From NCBI RefSeq assembly GCF_000733295.1, contig NZ_JPMI01000109.1, forward strand, positions 124,001-188,000: a stretch of 64,000 bases of DNA, written 5' to 3'. The notes beneath the pieces are model-generated. The model did no database searches. It was not told where the DNA came from and saw nothing but the letters and a program-made list of their open reading frames with translations. A program made the translations under genes and the position numbers. The number at the start of each line of letters is the position of its first letter. The stretch's first letter is position 1. The stretch is from Archangium violaceum Cb vi76. GTDB lineage: Bacteria; Myxococcota; Myxococcia; Myxococcales; Myxococcaceae. This document shows positions 36,568 to 45,533 of this stretch, piece by piece.

Positions 36568-39500
36568 ATGCAGTCAGGTTGGGTCTCGGTACGCCTCCTC
36601 TTCGTGGTGCTCTGCGGTGTCTTCGTCCTCGCATGCGAGGAGAAGGGCACAACCGACGTGACGGCGTCCCCTGGAGCCCACCTCGCGCCTGATTCCGCCG
36701 CGCGGGCCCGTGAGCTCACCACCCGGCTCGCCGGGGGCGGCTGGTCATCGACGGCCAGCATGGCGACCGCGAGGGGGCAGCACGCCTCGCTGCTCCTGCC
36801 CGACGGCGATGTCCTGGTGGCGGGCGGCGTCAACCGGACCGGCTTCGTGACTTCCGCCGAGCGTTTCAATCCGGAGACCGGCACCTGGGCCTCCGCCGGA
36901 AGTCCAGGCATCACGGGCAATGTCACGTCGGGCGTCCTGCTTCCCTCCGGTAAGGCATTCGTCGTGATGGACGGCAGCCTGTCGGCACGCATCCATGACG
37001 CCGCGACGAACACCTGGTCCGCCACGGGGGCGATGTCCGCGACTCGCGCCCTGGCCTCCGTCACCCTCCTGTCCTCGGGTCAGGTGCTCGTCGCGGGAGG
37101 CTCCAACCTGAACACGGCGGAGCTCTACGACGCCGCGACGAACACCTTCACCGCCACCGGCTCCATGTCCGTCGTCCATCGGGCTCACACCGCCACCCTG
37201 CTGAGGGACGGCCGGGTGCTGGTGGCCAGCGGTTTCAGCTCCGCGGGAGAGGTGCCCGTCGCGGAGCTCTATGACCCCGCCGCCGGAACCTGGTCGTTGG
37301 CGGCGCCTCCCCTGGTTCCCCGGCATTATGCGACCGCGACGTTGCTCCCCGATGGTCGTCTCCTCCTCGCGGGAGGTTTCACGAGCGCGGGGGTCACCAC
37401 CCACGCGGAACTCTATGACCCGGTGGCCAACACGTGGACCGCCACCGGTGCGCTCGTCCATCCGCGCAACGGCCACACGGCCACCCTGCTGCCCGATGGA
37501 AAGGTCCTGGTCCAGGGGGGGTCGGACGGGGCGCGCAACCCGCAGGCCGTGTCGGAGCTGTATGACCCGGCGACGGGGACCTGGGCCGCCGCCGGTACGA
37601 CGGCGGTGGCTCGCGAGAATTCCACCGCCACCCTGCTGACGACGGGTCAGGTGCTGATCATGGGGGGATTCAGCTCGGCCCCGAGCCTGACCTTCTATGC
37701 CAACGTGGAGCTCTATGATGGCTCCAGCGGCCGCTGGACTCCTGCCGGAAATCTCGCGCAGGGCCGGGGCTCCACCGCCGTGCTGCTGCCCTCGGGACAG
37801 GTGCTGGCCGCGGGGGGCCGGGGCGCGAGTGGTGTACTCGGGACGGCGGAGCGCTACACGCGCGCGAGCAACACCTGGGCTCCCGCCGCCTCCCTGGCCA
37901 CCGCGCGCGAGCGTGCCACGCTGAGTCTGTTGCCCTCTGGCGAGGTGCTCGCTATCGGAGGCGGGAATGGTGTGGGGCCGTTGGACTCGGCGGAGCGGTA
38001 CGACCCCGTGGCCGATGCCTGGACGTCCGCGGGCTCGATGGCGGCCGCCAGGGATGGGCACACCGCGACGGTGCTGGGCTCGGGCCGGGTGCTCGTGGTG
38101 GGCGGCGCGGGCACGGTGACGGCGGAGCTGTATGACCCGGCCGCCAACGCGTGGAGTCCCGCCGGGCCGGCCGCCACGCCCCGCTCGCGTCACGCGGCCG
38201 TGCTGCTGCATGACGGCCGGGTCCTGGTGGCGGGGGGCGAGAACGGGGGCACACCGCTGGCCTCGGCGGAACTGTATGACCCGGCCTCCAACACGTGGGC
38301 CCCCGCCGCGAGCCTCTCGCAGGCACGGGCCTCCTTCACCCTGACGCTGCTGCCGTCGGGCCGGGTGCTGGCGGTGGCGGGGACCTCGCTCGCGGCGGAG
38401 CTGGCGTCGGCGGAGGTCTATGACCCGGTCTCCAACACCTGGGCTCCGGCGGGGACACTGGCCAGCCCGCGCGCATTCCATTCGGCCGCGCTGTTGCCCT
38501 CCGGCCGGGTGCTGGCCGTGGGAGGTCTGGGGACAGGGGGCACGGTGCTCGCCACCGCGGAGCTTTACGACAGCGCGACCAACACCTGGAAGCCCGCGCC
38601 GGGCCTCGCAGCCCAGCGGCAGCGCTTCGACACCGTCCTCCTGCCGTCGAACGAGGTGCTCGCGCTGGGAGGGCAGGGCGCCGGGGGCGCGTGGCTGGCG
38701 AGCGCCGAGCTGTACGAGGACACCGGGGCGCAGCCAGCCTGGCGTCCGGTGGTGACGGGGCCCGATGTGGTGTTGCGCGGCTGCTCCGCGCGTATCACCG
38801 GCACGCTGTTCCGGGGCATCTCCGGAGCCAGCGCGGGAGACTACAGGGACTCCGCGACGAACTTCCCGTTGGTGCGGTTGCAGGCGGCCGAGGGGCGCCG
38901 GCTCTGGACGTTGCCGGGCACCGGGATGTCCGCCACCGGCGTGACGGTGTCCATTCCCGCCAGCGCGACGCCTGGCTCCTATGCGCTCTCCGTCTTCGCC
39001 AACGCGAGAGGCGGTGGGCGGATGGTGACGGTGGCGGAGAACACCGCACCGGTGGCGGAGGAGCAGACGGTCTCCACGCCGTACGGCGAGCCCGTGAATC
39101 TGTCGCTGGTGGCGACGGATACCGAGGCGGAGCCTTCGTTGAGCTTCGTCATCGTCACCCCTCCGGCCCACGGGACGCTGAGCGGTACGCCGCCCTCCGT
39201 CACATACACACCCGACCCGGGCTACCTGGGGCCGGACAGCTTCACCTTCCGGGCACGTGACTGCAGCCTGGACAGCAACGTCGCCACCGTGACGCTCGAC
39301 GTGGCCGACCAGACGCCTCCGGACATCACCTGCCCCGCGGACCTGAGGGTGGAGGCGACGGAGCCACCGGGGGCGCCGGTGACGTATCCCCCCGCCACCG
39401 CGACCGACGCCATCACCGCCAATCCCACGGTGACGTACTCGCCGCCGTCGGGGAGCACCCTGCCGACGGGGCGTACGACGGTCACCGCGACAGCGGAGGA

Positions 39501-41145
39501 TGCGGCGGGCAATCAGGCGGCGTGCACCTTCGCCGTGACCGTTCAGGTCCGGGTGGTGTCGATTGCTGGCGGCGGATGTCAGGCCGCCGGTGGGGGCGCG
39601 GACGCGGCGCTGGTCGTGCTGTCGGTCCTCGCCGTGTGGGCGGGGCGCCGACGCCGTGAACTGGCGCGAACCTGCGTGCTCGTCGCGGCCCTGGCCACCA
39701 CCAGCGCCTCGGGGCAGACGCCCTCCAGCCCCCTGGTTGCGTTCGACGCGGAGCGCCTGCGCCTCAGCGCCGCCGCGACGGACTCGCTGCTGGTGGACTC
39801 CGGGCGGCTGCTTCCCGTGGGCGGCTATCGCCTCGCGCTCCTGTCCAACTACGAGCGCGGCATTCTGGTGCTGAAGGGCAGTGATGGGTACAGCCGGTCC
39901 CTCTTGCACTACCGGACGTCGGCCTGGCTCATGGGGGCGTGGTCTCCGGTGGAGCGCCTGGAAGTGTCCGCCCGGCTGCCAGTCATCATCTCCCAGGGAG
40001 GCCATGGCGCGGAGGTGCTGGTCGGTGTCTCCGCACCTTCGTCCTCGGGGCTGGGGACGCCGGAGGTGGGAGGGCGCTACTCGCTGCTGCGGCGCGAGGA
40101 GGGGGCGCCGGTGTCCCTCGCGGTGGGGCTCGACGTGGGGCTTCCGGGGGGAAGTGCGAGTGCGTTCGGACGCCAGGAGCATTGGGCCGGGTTTCAGTTC
40201 TGGCCCCGCGTCTCGCTGGGGCGCGAGGTGGGAATGTTCGTGTTGGGGGCCAGCGTGGGCGCGCGGGTGAGGTCGAGGGAGGCCGAGCCGGGTCGCGACG
40301 TGGGCACCGAGCTGGAGCAGGGGCTGATGGTGGCCACCCGGGGGAGCGGTCTTCGCGGTGAGCTGGCCCTGCAGGTGGCGGAGTCGCTGGTGCACCCGGA
40401 CGTGGCGGTGGAGTTGCTCGGGGCGGTGCGGCTGCCCATCGGACATGGCTTCGAGGTGAGCGCGCTCGCCGGGCGTGGCTTCACCGACATCCCGGGGTCG
40501 CCCTCGTGGCGGGCGGGGGTGGGAATCGCCTGGGCTCACCACGCTCCGCCCGAGGACGTCTGCCAGAGCGGGCGGAAGCACACGCCCGAGCAGTGTCCTG
40601 GCTCCGATGATGACGGTGACTCCGTGCTCAACAAGGCGGACCGTTGTCCGCTGGAGGCGGGGCCGCCGGACAACGAGGGCTGCCCGGATCGGGACTCGGA
40701 GGGTGATGGCGTCGTCGACCGGCTGGACCGGTGCCCGAACGAGGTGGGAGTTCCGGACCGTCAGGGCTGCCCCGAGCCTGTCTCGTCTCCGGTGAAGGAG
40801 GAGCGGCTCTCCCTGGCGGGCCGCAAGGTCGCCTTCGCGGTGGGCCTCTCCGAGATTCAGGGGGACGGCGCGCTCCTTCTGGATGAGATCGCCGAGCTGC
40901 TGAAGTCGCGGCCCGGTGTCTCGCTTCGCATCGAGGGCCATACGGACGACTCGGGACAGGAACAGCTCAATCGCACCTTGAGCGAGGATCGCGCGAAGGC
41001 GGTGCGCGCCTACCTCATGAAGCGTGGCATCGCGGGTTCTCGCCTCGAGGCCCGGGGCTACGGTCCGTCGCGTCCCATCGCCTCGAACGACACGCCGGAA
41101 GGCCGAAGCGCGAACCGCCGCGTGGAGTTCATCATCACGAATTGA
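36568..41145 (+). CDS. Giant Kelch/HYR protein fused through a MYXO-CTERM-like tag to an OmpA-family protein
   Basis: A 1525-residue frame. N-terminal signal with Cys (VLACEEKG), then about 14 Kelch repeats (LLPSGxVLxxGG...AELYDPAxNTWxPAG) to about residue 720, cadherin/HYR-like beta domains (about 830-990), then GGGC (Cys1004) with a hydrophobic stretch and RRRR, which matches a MYXO-CTERM sorting tag that normally ends a protein. Without a stop the frame goes on into a complete-looking second protein. It has a signal-like LVAALATTSASG, a barrel domain, thrombospondin type 3 repeats (DDDGDSVLNKADRCP) and a C-terminal OmpA peptidoglycan-binding domain (RIEGHTDDSG, ANRRVEFII). It could be a fusion by stop loss or two coupled genes. 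Confidence 0.85.
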   Translation: MQSGWVSVRLLFVVLCGVFVLACEEKGTTDVTASPGAHLAPDSAARARELTTRLAGGGWSSTASMATARGQHASLLLPDGDVLVAGGVNRTGFVTSAERFNPETGTWASAGSPGITGNVTSGVLLPSGKAFVVMDGSLSARIHDAATNTWSATGAMSATRALASVTLLSSGQVLVAGGSNLNTAELYDAATNTFTATGSMSVVHRAHTATLLRDGRVLVASGFSSAGEVPVAELYDPAAGTWSLAAPPLVPRHYATATLLPDGRLLLAGGFTSAGVTTHAELYDPVANTWTATGALVHPRNGHTATLLPDGKVLVQGGSDGARNPQAVSELYDPATGTWAAAGTTAVARENSTATLLTTGQVLIMGGFSSAPSLTFYANVELYDGSSGRWTPAGNLAQGRGSTAVLLPSGQVLAAGGRGASGVLGTAERYTRASNTWAPAASLATARERATLSLLPSGEVLAIGGGNGVGPLDSAERYDPVADAWTSAGSMAAARDGHTATVLGSGRVLVVGGAGTVTAELYDPAANAWSPAGPAATPRSRHAAVLLHDGRVLVAGGENGGTPLASAELYDPASNTWAPAASLSQARASFTLTLLPSGRVLAVAGTSLAAELASAEVYDPVSNTWAPAGTLASPRAFHSAALLPSGRVLAVGGLGTGGTVLATAELYDSATNTWKPAPGLAAQRQRFDTVLLPSNEVLALGGQGAGGAWLASAELYEDTGAQPAWRPVVTGPDVVLRGCSARITGTLFRGISGASAGDYRDSATNFPLVRLQAAEGRRLWTLPGTGMSATGVTVSIPASATPGSYALSVFANARGGGRMVTVAENTAPVAEEQTVSTPYGEPVNLSLVATDTEAEPSLSFVIVTPPAHGTLSGTPPSVTYTPDPGYLGPDSFTFRARDCSLDSNVATVTLDVADQTPPDITCPADLRVEATEPPGAPVTYPPATATDAITANPTVTYSPPSGSTLPTGRTTVTATAEDAAGNQAACTFAVTVQVRVVSIAGGGCQAAGGGADAALVVLSVLAVWAGRRRRELARTCVLVAALATTSASGQTPSSPLVAFDAERLRLSAAATDSLLVDSGRLLPVGGYRLALLSNYERGILVLKGSDGYSRSLLHYRTSAWLMGAWSPVERLEVSARLPVIISQGGHGAEVLVGVSAPSSSGLGTPEVGGRYSLLRREEGAPVSLAVGLDVGLPGGSASAFGRQEHWAGFQFWPRVSLGREVGMFVLGASVGARVRSREAEPGRDVGTELEQGLMVATRGSGLRGELALQVAESLVHPDVAVELLGAVRLPIGHGFEVSALAGRGFTDIPGSPSWRAGVGIAWAHHAPPEDVCQSGRKHTPEQCPGSDDDGDSVLNKADRCPLEAGPPDNEGCPDRDSEGDGVVDRLDRCPNEVGVPDRQGCPEPVSSPVKEERLSLAGRKVAFAVGLSEIQGDGALLLDEIAELLKSRPGVSLRIEGHTDDSGQEQLNRTLSEDRAKAVRAYLMKRGIAGSRLEARGYGPSRPIASNDTPEGRSANRRVEFIITN

Positions 41146-41265
41146 TTTCTAATCCCAAATTCCTGGGATTCGCGGGAGGAACGTTTTAAAAAGCCTGTCG
41201 TCCGACCCGACGCTCCCATGCCGGGAGCGTGGGAAGAATCGCTTCCGGACAAGGGGAGTACGACC

Positions 41266-42045
41266 ATGTTCAAGAGAGCGGCAGTGCTCGTGGTGGGCTG
41301 TGGCGCGTTGCTGGCTGGCTGCGGCGCCGACGTACAGAACGAGAACCAGGAGATCATCTCCAACCTGCTCGAGGCGGGGATTCCGGCCGACGGCGTCACG
41401 GTTGTCGATGATGCCGTGTACGTGGGGCGCGACACCCAGGTGAGCCTCGAGGCGTCCCGGGAGCTGCTCCAGCCCGGCCCGGGGAGCGCGGAGCACTACA
41501 GGAGTGGCAATATCGTCGGCACCGCCGTGACGAGGATCTGCATCAACCCCACCTCCACGTTCAACAGCTACAGCCAGCTCAGCCTGGGACTCGATCAGGC
41601 GATCGCGAACTACAATGCCCTGGCGCTCCGCATCCATTTCGCCCGGGCACCGGCCACTGGCTGCACCGCGAACATCTCCCTGCAGACCATGACCGGCTCC
41701 GGCCACTCCTCTGGGCTCCCCGCGAACGGCCTTCCCTACAACACCATCAAGATCGGCACCGGCCTGGCGAGCTATGGCGTTGACGTGCTCGAGCATGTCC
41801 TCACCCACACGATCGGCCACACGATCGGTCTCCTCCACACGGATGCCTCCAATCCGGCCATCAGCTGCGGCCTCGGCGGTAGCGGATACATGGACTACGC
41901 GAGCGGCGGTGTGGGCGGCATCCTCATTCCCGGGACGTCGCCCACGGCCACGGCGGGGGGGTCGCTCATGAACACCTGCATCCCGCTCACGACGGACGGT
42001 GAGTTCACCAGCTCTGATCGCACTGCGTTGAATGCCATGTACTGA
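41266..42045 (+). CDS. M57/HEIGH-type peptidase-like lipoprotein with an altered active site
   Basis: A 259-residue lipoprotein (lipobox LAGC, Cys19). The fold and motif order match the dual-action HEIGH metallopeptidases (M57), but the zinc-site reads HTIGHTIGLLHTD (residues 181-193) where the family has HEIGH. The catalytic Glu is Thr182 here, encoded ACG. The three His ligands and the following Asp are kept, so metal binding may persist while hydrolysis should be lost. It may be a binding protein or a decaying gene. The ATG follows AAGGGGAG. Confidence 0.82.
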   Translation: MFKRAAVLVVGCGALLAGCGADVQNENQEIISNLLEAGIPADGVTVVDDAVYVGRDTQVSLEASRELLQPGPGSAEHYRSGNIVGTAVTRICINPTSTFNSYSQLSLGLDQAIANYNALALRIHFARAPATGCTANISLQTMTGSGHSSGLPANGLPYNTIKIGTGLASYGVDVLEHVLTHTIGHTIGLLHTDASNPAISCGLGGSGYMDYASGGVGGILIPGTSPTATAGGSLMNTCIPLTTDGEFTSSDRTALNAMY

Positions 42046-42113
42046 GGTGGACTTCCGCGGGGTGGCGGGGGAGGACCTTCGAGAATGACGGAAGTCCATT
42101 TTGGGAGGGAGCC

Positions 42114-42503
42114 ATGAGCGTGACTCCTCCGCCAACTTGCCGTGGTCGTGTCCTGGTGGTGGATGCACAGCGCGTCGCGCGCCTCACGATCAAGCTTCTC
42201 CTGGGCATCGAGGGCTACACCGTCGTCGAGGCCGACACCCATGACAAGGCGTTGGCGGAGCTCGCCAGGGGGGTGGATCTGATGCTGGTGCGGCTGAAGT
42301 CGATGAACGCTCTCGAACTCATCCCTCGTGCCGTTGCCGTGGCTCCGTATCTGCGAATCATCGTGATGACCCTCTGGGGGGCGGAAGAGGAGGCGAAGGC
42401 CGCCGTGCGATGCGGGGCGTGCAACGAGTACATGATGCTGCCCTTCAAAGAGGGCGAATTGATCGAGCGCGTGGAGCGCTTGATCAAACAAGTGAAACCC
42501 TAG
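42114..42503 (+). CDS. Stand-alone pseudo-receiver domain
   Basis: A 129-residue protein with the receiver-domain fold (VLVVDAQRVARLTIKLLLGIEGY, DLMLVRLKSMNALEL, IIVMTLWGAEEEAKAAVRCGA, MMLPFKEGELIERVERLI). Three key residues have changed: the acidic pair is VDA, the phosphoacceptor Asp is replaced by Arg (LVRLK) and the conserved Lys before Pro is Leu (MLPF). It therefore probably cannot be phosphorylated in the usual way. No output domain. Good ribosome-binding site (GGAGGGA). Confidence 0.82.
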   Translation: MSVTPPPTCRGRVLVVDAQRVARLTIKLLLGIEGYTVVEADTHDKALAELARGVDLMLVRLKSMNALELIPRAVAVAPYLRIIVMTLWGAEEEAKAAVRCGACNEYMMLPFKEGELIERVERLIKQVKP

Positions 42504-42642
42504 CCTCCGCTTGCTCGCCTGACGCCCGGTGCGCTCGAGGATGCGGCCTCTGTGTTTTTCCCCCGCTGGGTTGCCCGCCGCTCCGAGCCGCGCCCTCTCC
42601 TGGACGGGGCACGGTTTGCTTTTGGGGGCTAAATCCAGTCAG

Positions 42643-42681
42643 TGGAGGCGGTGGGAATCGAACCCACGGCTCTCGTAGCAC
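42643..42681 (-). tRNA. Relic of a tRNA 3' end (tRNA-Ser-like), not a complete gene
   Basis: On the minus strand a variable-arm-like GCT-ACGAG-AGC is followed by a perfect T-arm (GTGGG-TTCGATT-CCCAC) and the acceptor 3' strand CGCCTCCA. No matching 5' acceptor GGAGGCG, D-arm or anticodon arm is found nearby. It is therefore a 3'-end fragment, as left by integration at a tRNA (or tmRNA) gene. The rest of 42504-42870 contains no gene that I can support. Confidence 0.5.
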
Positions 42682-42870
42682 AAATACGCGCCCCACCTCG
42701 ACCCGTGGCACAGGTGGCACGGTCTGGCCTGTGCCATGCGCGCTCCGGATCTGTGCCACCTGCTCCGTACCGCCGTGCATCCCCGCGAAATCGCTGCCGT
42801 GAGCTCCTGGTCTGGCGCTTGCTCATGTCGCTCGTGTCTCGGGAATGAACCCGAAGCAGGAGAGACCCTG

Positions 42871-44076
42871 ATGAAGCCCACGATGTTCAAGCGGTATGGC
42901 CTGACCTTCCTCGCATCGCTCGCCCTGAGCGCGTGCGGCGCCCAGGAGCCCGAGCCCGGCGCGAGCGAGCCCGTCACCTCCACCCAGGTGCAGACGCTGG
43001 AGGTGCCCGCCGACTGGGTCGGCCACCAGCTGGGCCTGAGCGCGCCACGCCTCCGCCCGTTGGAGAAGGTCACCCGCTTCGCCCGGCCCGAGCCCGGGGA
43101 GCTGCCCTCCATCCGGAAGATCGAGCCCCAGACGGGGCTGGAGAAGCCGGGTGGTCAGATGCGCGCGATGGGTCCGGATGGAACGATCTACGAAGTGAGC
43201 GTGCCGGAGGCCGATGCCGAGAAGGTGGGGGCCGCGATGCGGGAGCGAGGCCTCAGCGGCAGCAGCCTTCCCTCGGAGCAGCCGCGCAGTGAGAGCGGGT
43301 GGTCCAATGGCATCGACAGCCGCGTGCGGTGGACCAACTCGGGCTCCGACTGGCCGCGGGACACCATTGGCGTCGTGTCGCCCAACGGTTCGAGCTGGTG
43401 CACGGGGACGTTGTTCGAGGGCCGGCTGGTGCTGACCGCGTTCCACTGCCTGTGGGATGGCTACGGCAACTGGGTGAATCCGCAGTTCCGCGCGGGACAG
43501 GACGGCACCACGCAGCCCTATGCCGCCGTCAACCACACGTGGAAGTACTGGGACCAGGGCTTCGTGGACAACGACTGCCACAAGTGGAAGACGACGGGCT
43601 ACCGCCAGGTCTGCGAGCAGTATGACTGGGCGGTGCTGGTGCTCGCGAACACGCCCACCAGCTCGACGGGCGTCACCCCGGGTTACATGGGTGTCTTCTA
43701 CAACGGCTCGGACAGCGGGCTCGCCGCGTACTCGACGTACCACTACGGCTACCCGGGCTGTGGCTCGGGCGGGGCTCCGTCGGGCTGCGTGGACAACTCC
43801 ATGTGGGGCCAGAGCTTCACCTGCGACATCGGCTCGTTCTTCAACCCGGTGGGCGGCTGGAACCGGAACTTCTACCACGGCTGCGACATGTCCGGTGGGC
43901 ACAGCGGCGGTCCGCTCTACTCGTGGAGCCCGGGCTCGAACGGGCCCTACCTCCTGGCCGTCAACATCGCCGAGTCGTGCACGGGCTCGGCCTGCAGCGG
44001 GACCACGCCGAACATCGCGTTCCGCATCGACAAGTGGCTGGGTGATCAGATGATGTACTGGCGCTCCATCTACTGA
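42871..44076 (+). CDS. Secreted trypsin-like serine protease lipoprotein
   Basis: A 401-residue protein from ATG 42871 (GCAGGAG upstream). Lipobox LSAC (Cys22), a pro-region of about 110 residues, then an S1-like protease domain with the triad His192 (TAFHC), Asp252 (QYDWAVL) and Ser345 (GGHSGGPL). Many Cys pairs and Trp residues mark it as an extracellular enzyme. Likely part of the predatory exoprotease set. A hairpin follows at 44112-44139. Confidence 0.93.
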   Translation: MKPTMFKRYGLTFLASLALSACGAQEPEPGASEPVTSTQVQTLEVPADWVGHQLGLSAPRLRPLEKVTRFARPEPGELPSIRKIEPQTGLEKPGGQMRAMGPDGTIYEVSVPEADAEKVGAAMRERGLSGSSLPSEQPRSESGWSNGIDSRVRWTNSGSDWPRDTIGVVSPNGSSWCTGTLFEGRLVLTAFHCLWDGYGNWVNPQFRAGQDGTTQPYAAVNHTWKYWDQGFVDNDCHKWKTTGYRQVCEQYDWAVLVLANTPTSSTGVTPGYMGVFYNGSDSGLAAYSTYHYGYPGCGSGGAPSGCVDNSMWGQSFTCDIGSFFNPVGGWNRNFYHGCDMSGGHSGGPLYSWSPGSNGPYLLAVNIAESCTGSACSGTTPNIAFRIDKWLGDQMMYWRSIY

Positions 44077-44111
44077 GCGTCCTCACCGCCTCCACCCGGC
44101 TGGTGCCAGGT

Positions 44112-44139
44112 CCTCGCGGAGTGTTCTCACTCCGTGAGG
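44112..44139. terminator. Bidirectional hairpin between the protease and desaturase genes
   Basis: CCTCGCGGAGTG (44112-44123) pairs with CACTCCGTGAGG (44128-44139), 11 of 12 Watson-Crick and one G-U, around TTCT. The stop of the small ORF 44127-44243 lies within it. Confidence 0.65.
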
Positions 44140-44243
44140 GACGCGAACCAGTCCCAGGCCCGCGCATCCGCCGGGAAGGCATTCCACCGACGACTGGCGA
44201 GCATCTCGGCATGCCAGGCCTCGAGCCCCCTCATCCGTGTCAT
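44127..44243 (-). CDS. Possible 38-residue protein coupled to the desaturase
   Basis: The frame starts at an ATG that overlaps the desaturase TGA (ATGA) and encodes a short Trp/Ala/Arg-rich peptide (RGLEAWHAEMLASRRWNAF). Coupling and the amino-acid composition make it believable; no homologue is recognised and the stop lies in the terminator hairpin. Confidence 0.4.
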   Translation of the reverse strand: MTRMRGLEAWHAEMLASRRWNAFPADARAWDWFASLTE

Positions 44244-45259
44244 CGGTCCTGAAGGCCACGCTGGGATGCATTGTCTCCTTCGAGCCCCATGAGCTTGGGA
44301 GTGCCGGCCGTGGCGGGTGGCCCGAACAGCGCATGGCGCAGCGCGAGCAGGTGGAACGCCAGGTACCCCGGCGAGACATGCTCCACGTCTGGCCCCAGTG
44401 CCCGGTGCAGCTCCGGCAGCCCATGGAACGCCACCGCGGGATAGGCGTGGTGCTCGGCGTGGTAGGGCATGTTCCACATCAGGAAGCGAACGAGCGCGTT
44501 CGTGCGGACGGTGCGCGTGCGCTGGAGCTGGCTGCCCTCCATGGGGAGGGCCGTGTGTTCCGTCATCACGAACAACCCCAGCAGCACATGCGCGATGGGC
44601 CACGCGAGCAGCACGTGGCCAAACCCGGGGACGAACCTGAATCCCCCGAAGAGCAGCGCGCACCAGAGCACGATGACCAGCTGGCTCTCCCACTGGATGC
44701 GCCGCCGCTGGTTGGCCCGGATGAACGGAAACACCTTCTGCCACTGAGCCGGCGTGAACAGCACCGCCGACGCCAGGGTGAACAGCGCCTTGCCCACCAA
44801 CAGTGCCTGGCCCGACGCTCGCGCCAGGTAATGCCCGAGGTTTCGCGGCCACCCCACGAGGAACCCTGGCGCACCGGCGATTTCCGGATCGTGCTCCAGG
44901 GACTGCGTGGCGCGGTGGTGTTGCCAGTGGAACTCACGGAAGAAGCTGGGGGCCTGCAACATGAGGAAGGCGCTCAGCCACACGAGTCCCTCGTTCAAGG
45001 GGCCCGAGCGAAACGCGGTGCGATGCCCCGTCTCGTGCAGCGAGGGGAAGAAGGTGACCAGGAACACGCCACAGAGGAGGACGGTGCCCATCCACGCGGG
45101 ATGACCCCTGGCCGCCAGCCACGCGGTGGCCACCGCCGAGCCCAGGAACAATGGCACCTGGACCGCCACACGTGCCCACGCTGGCGCGTCGCGGCGCGTC
45201 ATCCACCGTTGCAACTCCTGCTTCGAGACACGCGCGCTCTCACCCTGTTCCGCTTCCAT
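44240..45259 (-). CDS. Membrane fatty acid desaturase
   Basis: A product of about 339 residues with the three His clusters of the membrane desaturase superfamily: HETGHR, HWQHHR and HAEHH, separated by hydrophobic helices. It binds a di-iron centre and introduces double bonds or hydroxyls into lipids or carotenoid-like substrates; which one is not evident. The start is set at ATG 45259; the frame continues to 45301 without a ribosome-binding site. Downstream is a coupled 38-residue ORF. Confidence 0.9.
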   Translation of the reverse strand: MEAEQGESARVSKQELQRWMTRRDAPAWARVAVQVPLFLGSAVATAWLAARGHPAWMGTVLLCGVFLVTFFPSLHETGHRTAFRSGPLNEGLVWLSAFLMLQAPSFFREFHWQHHRATQSLEHDPEIAGAPGFLVGWPRNLGHYLARASGQALLVGKALFTLASAVLFTPAQWQKVFPFIRANQRRRIQWESQLVIVLWCALLFGGFRFVPGFGHVLLAWPIAHVLLGLFVMTEHTALPMEGSQLQRTRTVRTNALVRFLMWNMPYHAEHHAYPAVAFHGLPELHRALGPDVEHVSPGYLAFHLLALRHALFGPPATAGTPKLMGLEGDNASQRGLQDR

Positions 45260-45389
45260 CTCCGTGACGCTAGTCCAGTCAGAAGCCGCGCATCCACCCA
45301 CCGTCGGTGGTGGTGGCCTGCTCGGTAGCGCCCTGGCGTAACGTAGGCTATGGCCTGGAGTAGAACTCGTTCCTCAGACGGGGCTACGC

Positions 45390-45533
45390 ATGAGCATGAT
45401 TGAATACAGGGTCGGCTCAGGCGATACGTTATCCATGATCGCCCGGCGGCATGACGTCTCGGTGGACGTGCTGGCTCGGGTCAACAGCCTGAGCGATATC
45501 CGTGAAGGATCACCTGTTCCACCGCTTGCATGA
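45390..45533 (+). pseudogene. LysM-domain gene stub
   Basis: A 47-codon frame encodes MSMIEYRVGSGDTLSMIARR and VSVDVLARVNSLSD, the first LysM peptidoglycan-binding module, and then runs out of similarity near 45498. The toxin-like frame begins at 45502 in another reading frame. It appears to be the 5' end of a LysM-toxin gene whose middle has been replaced, leaving the new end out of frame. Confidence 0.65.

Noticed and set aside
37000-38700. Repeat array that could be taken for a satellite or CRISPR
   Set aside because: The repeats are coding Kelch units with normal codon variation and no spacers.
36745-40941. Open frame of about 1400 codons on the minus strand
   Set aside because: It lies opposite the Kelch/OmpA gene, is rich in Arg/Gly/His, has no domain and exists because high GC and repeats suppress stop codons.
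42646-43000. A complete tmRNA or tRNA on the minus strand
   Set aside because: No 5' acceptor strand, D-arm or anticodon arm; the protease coding region starts at 42871.
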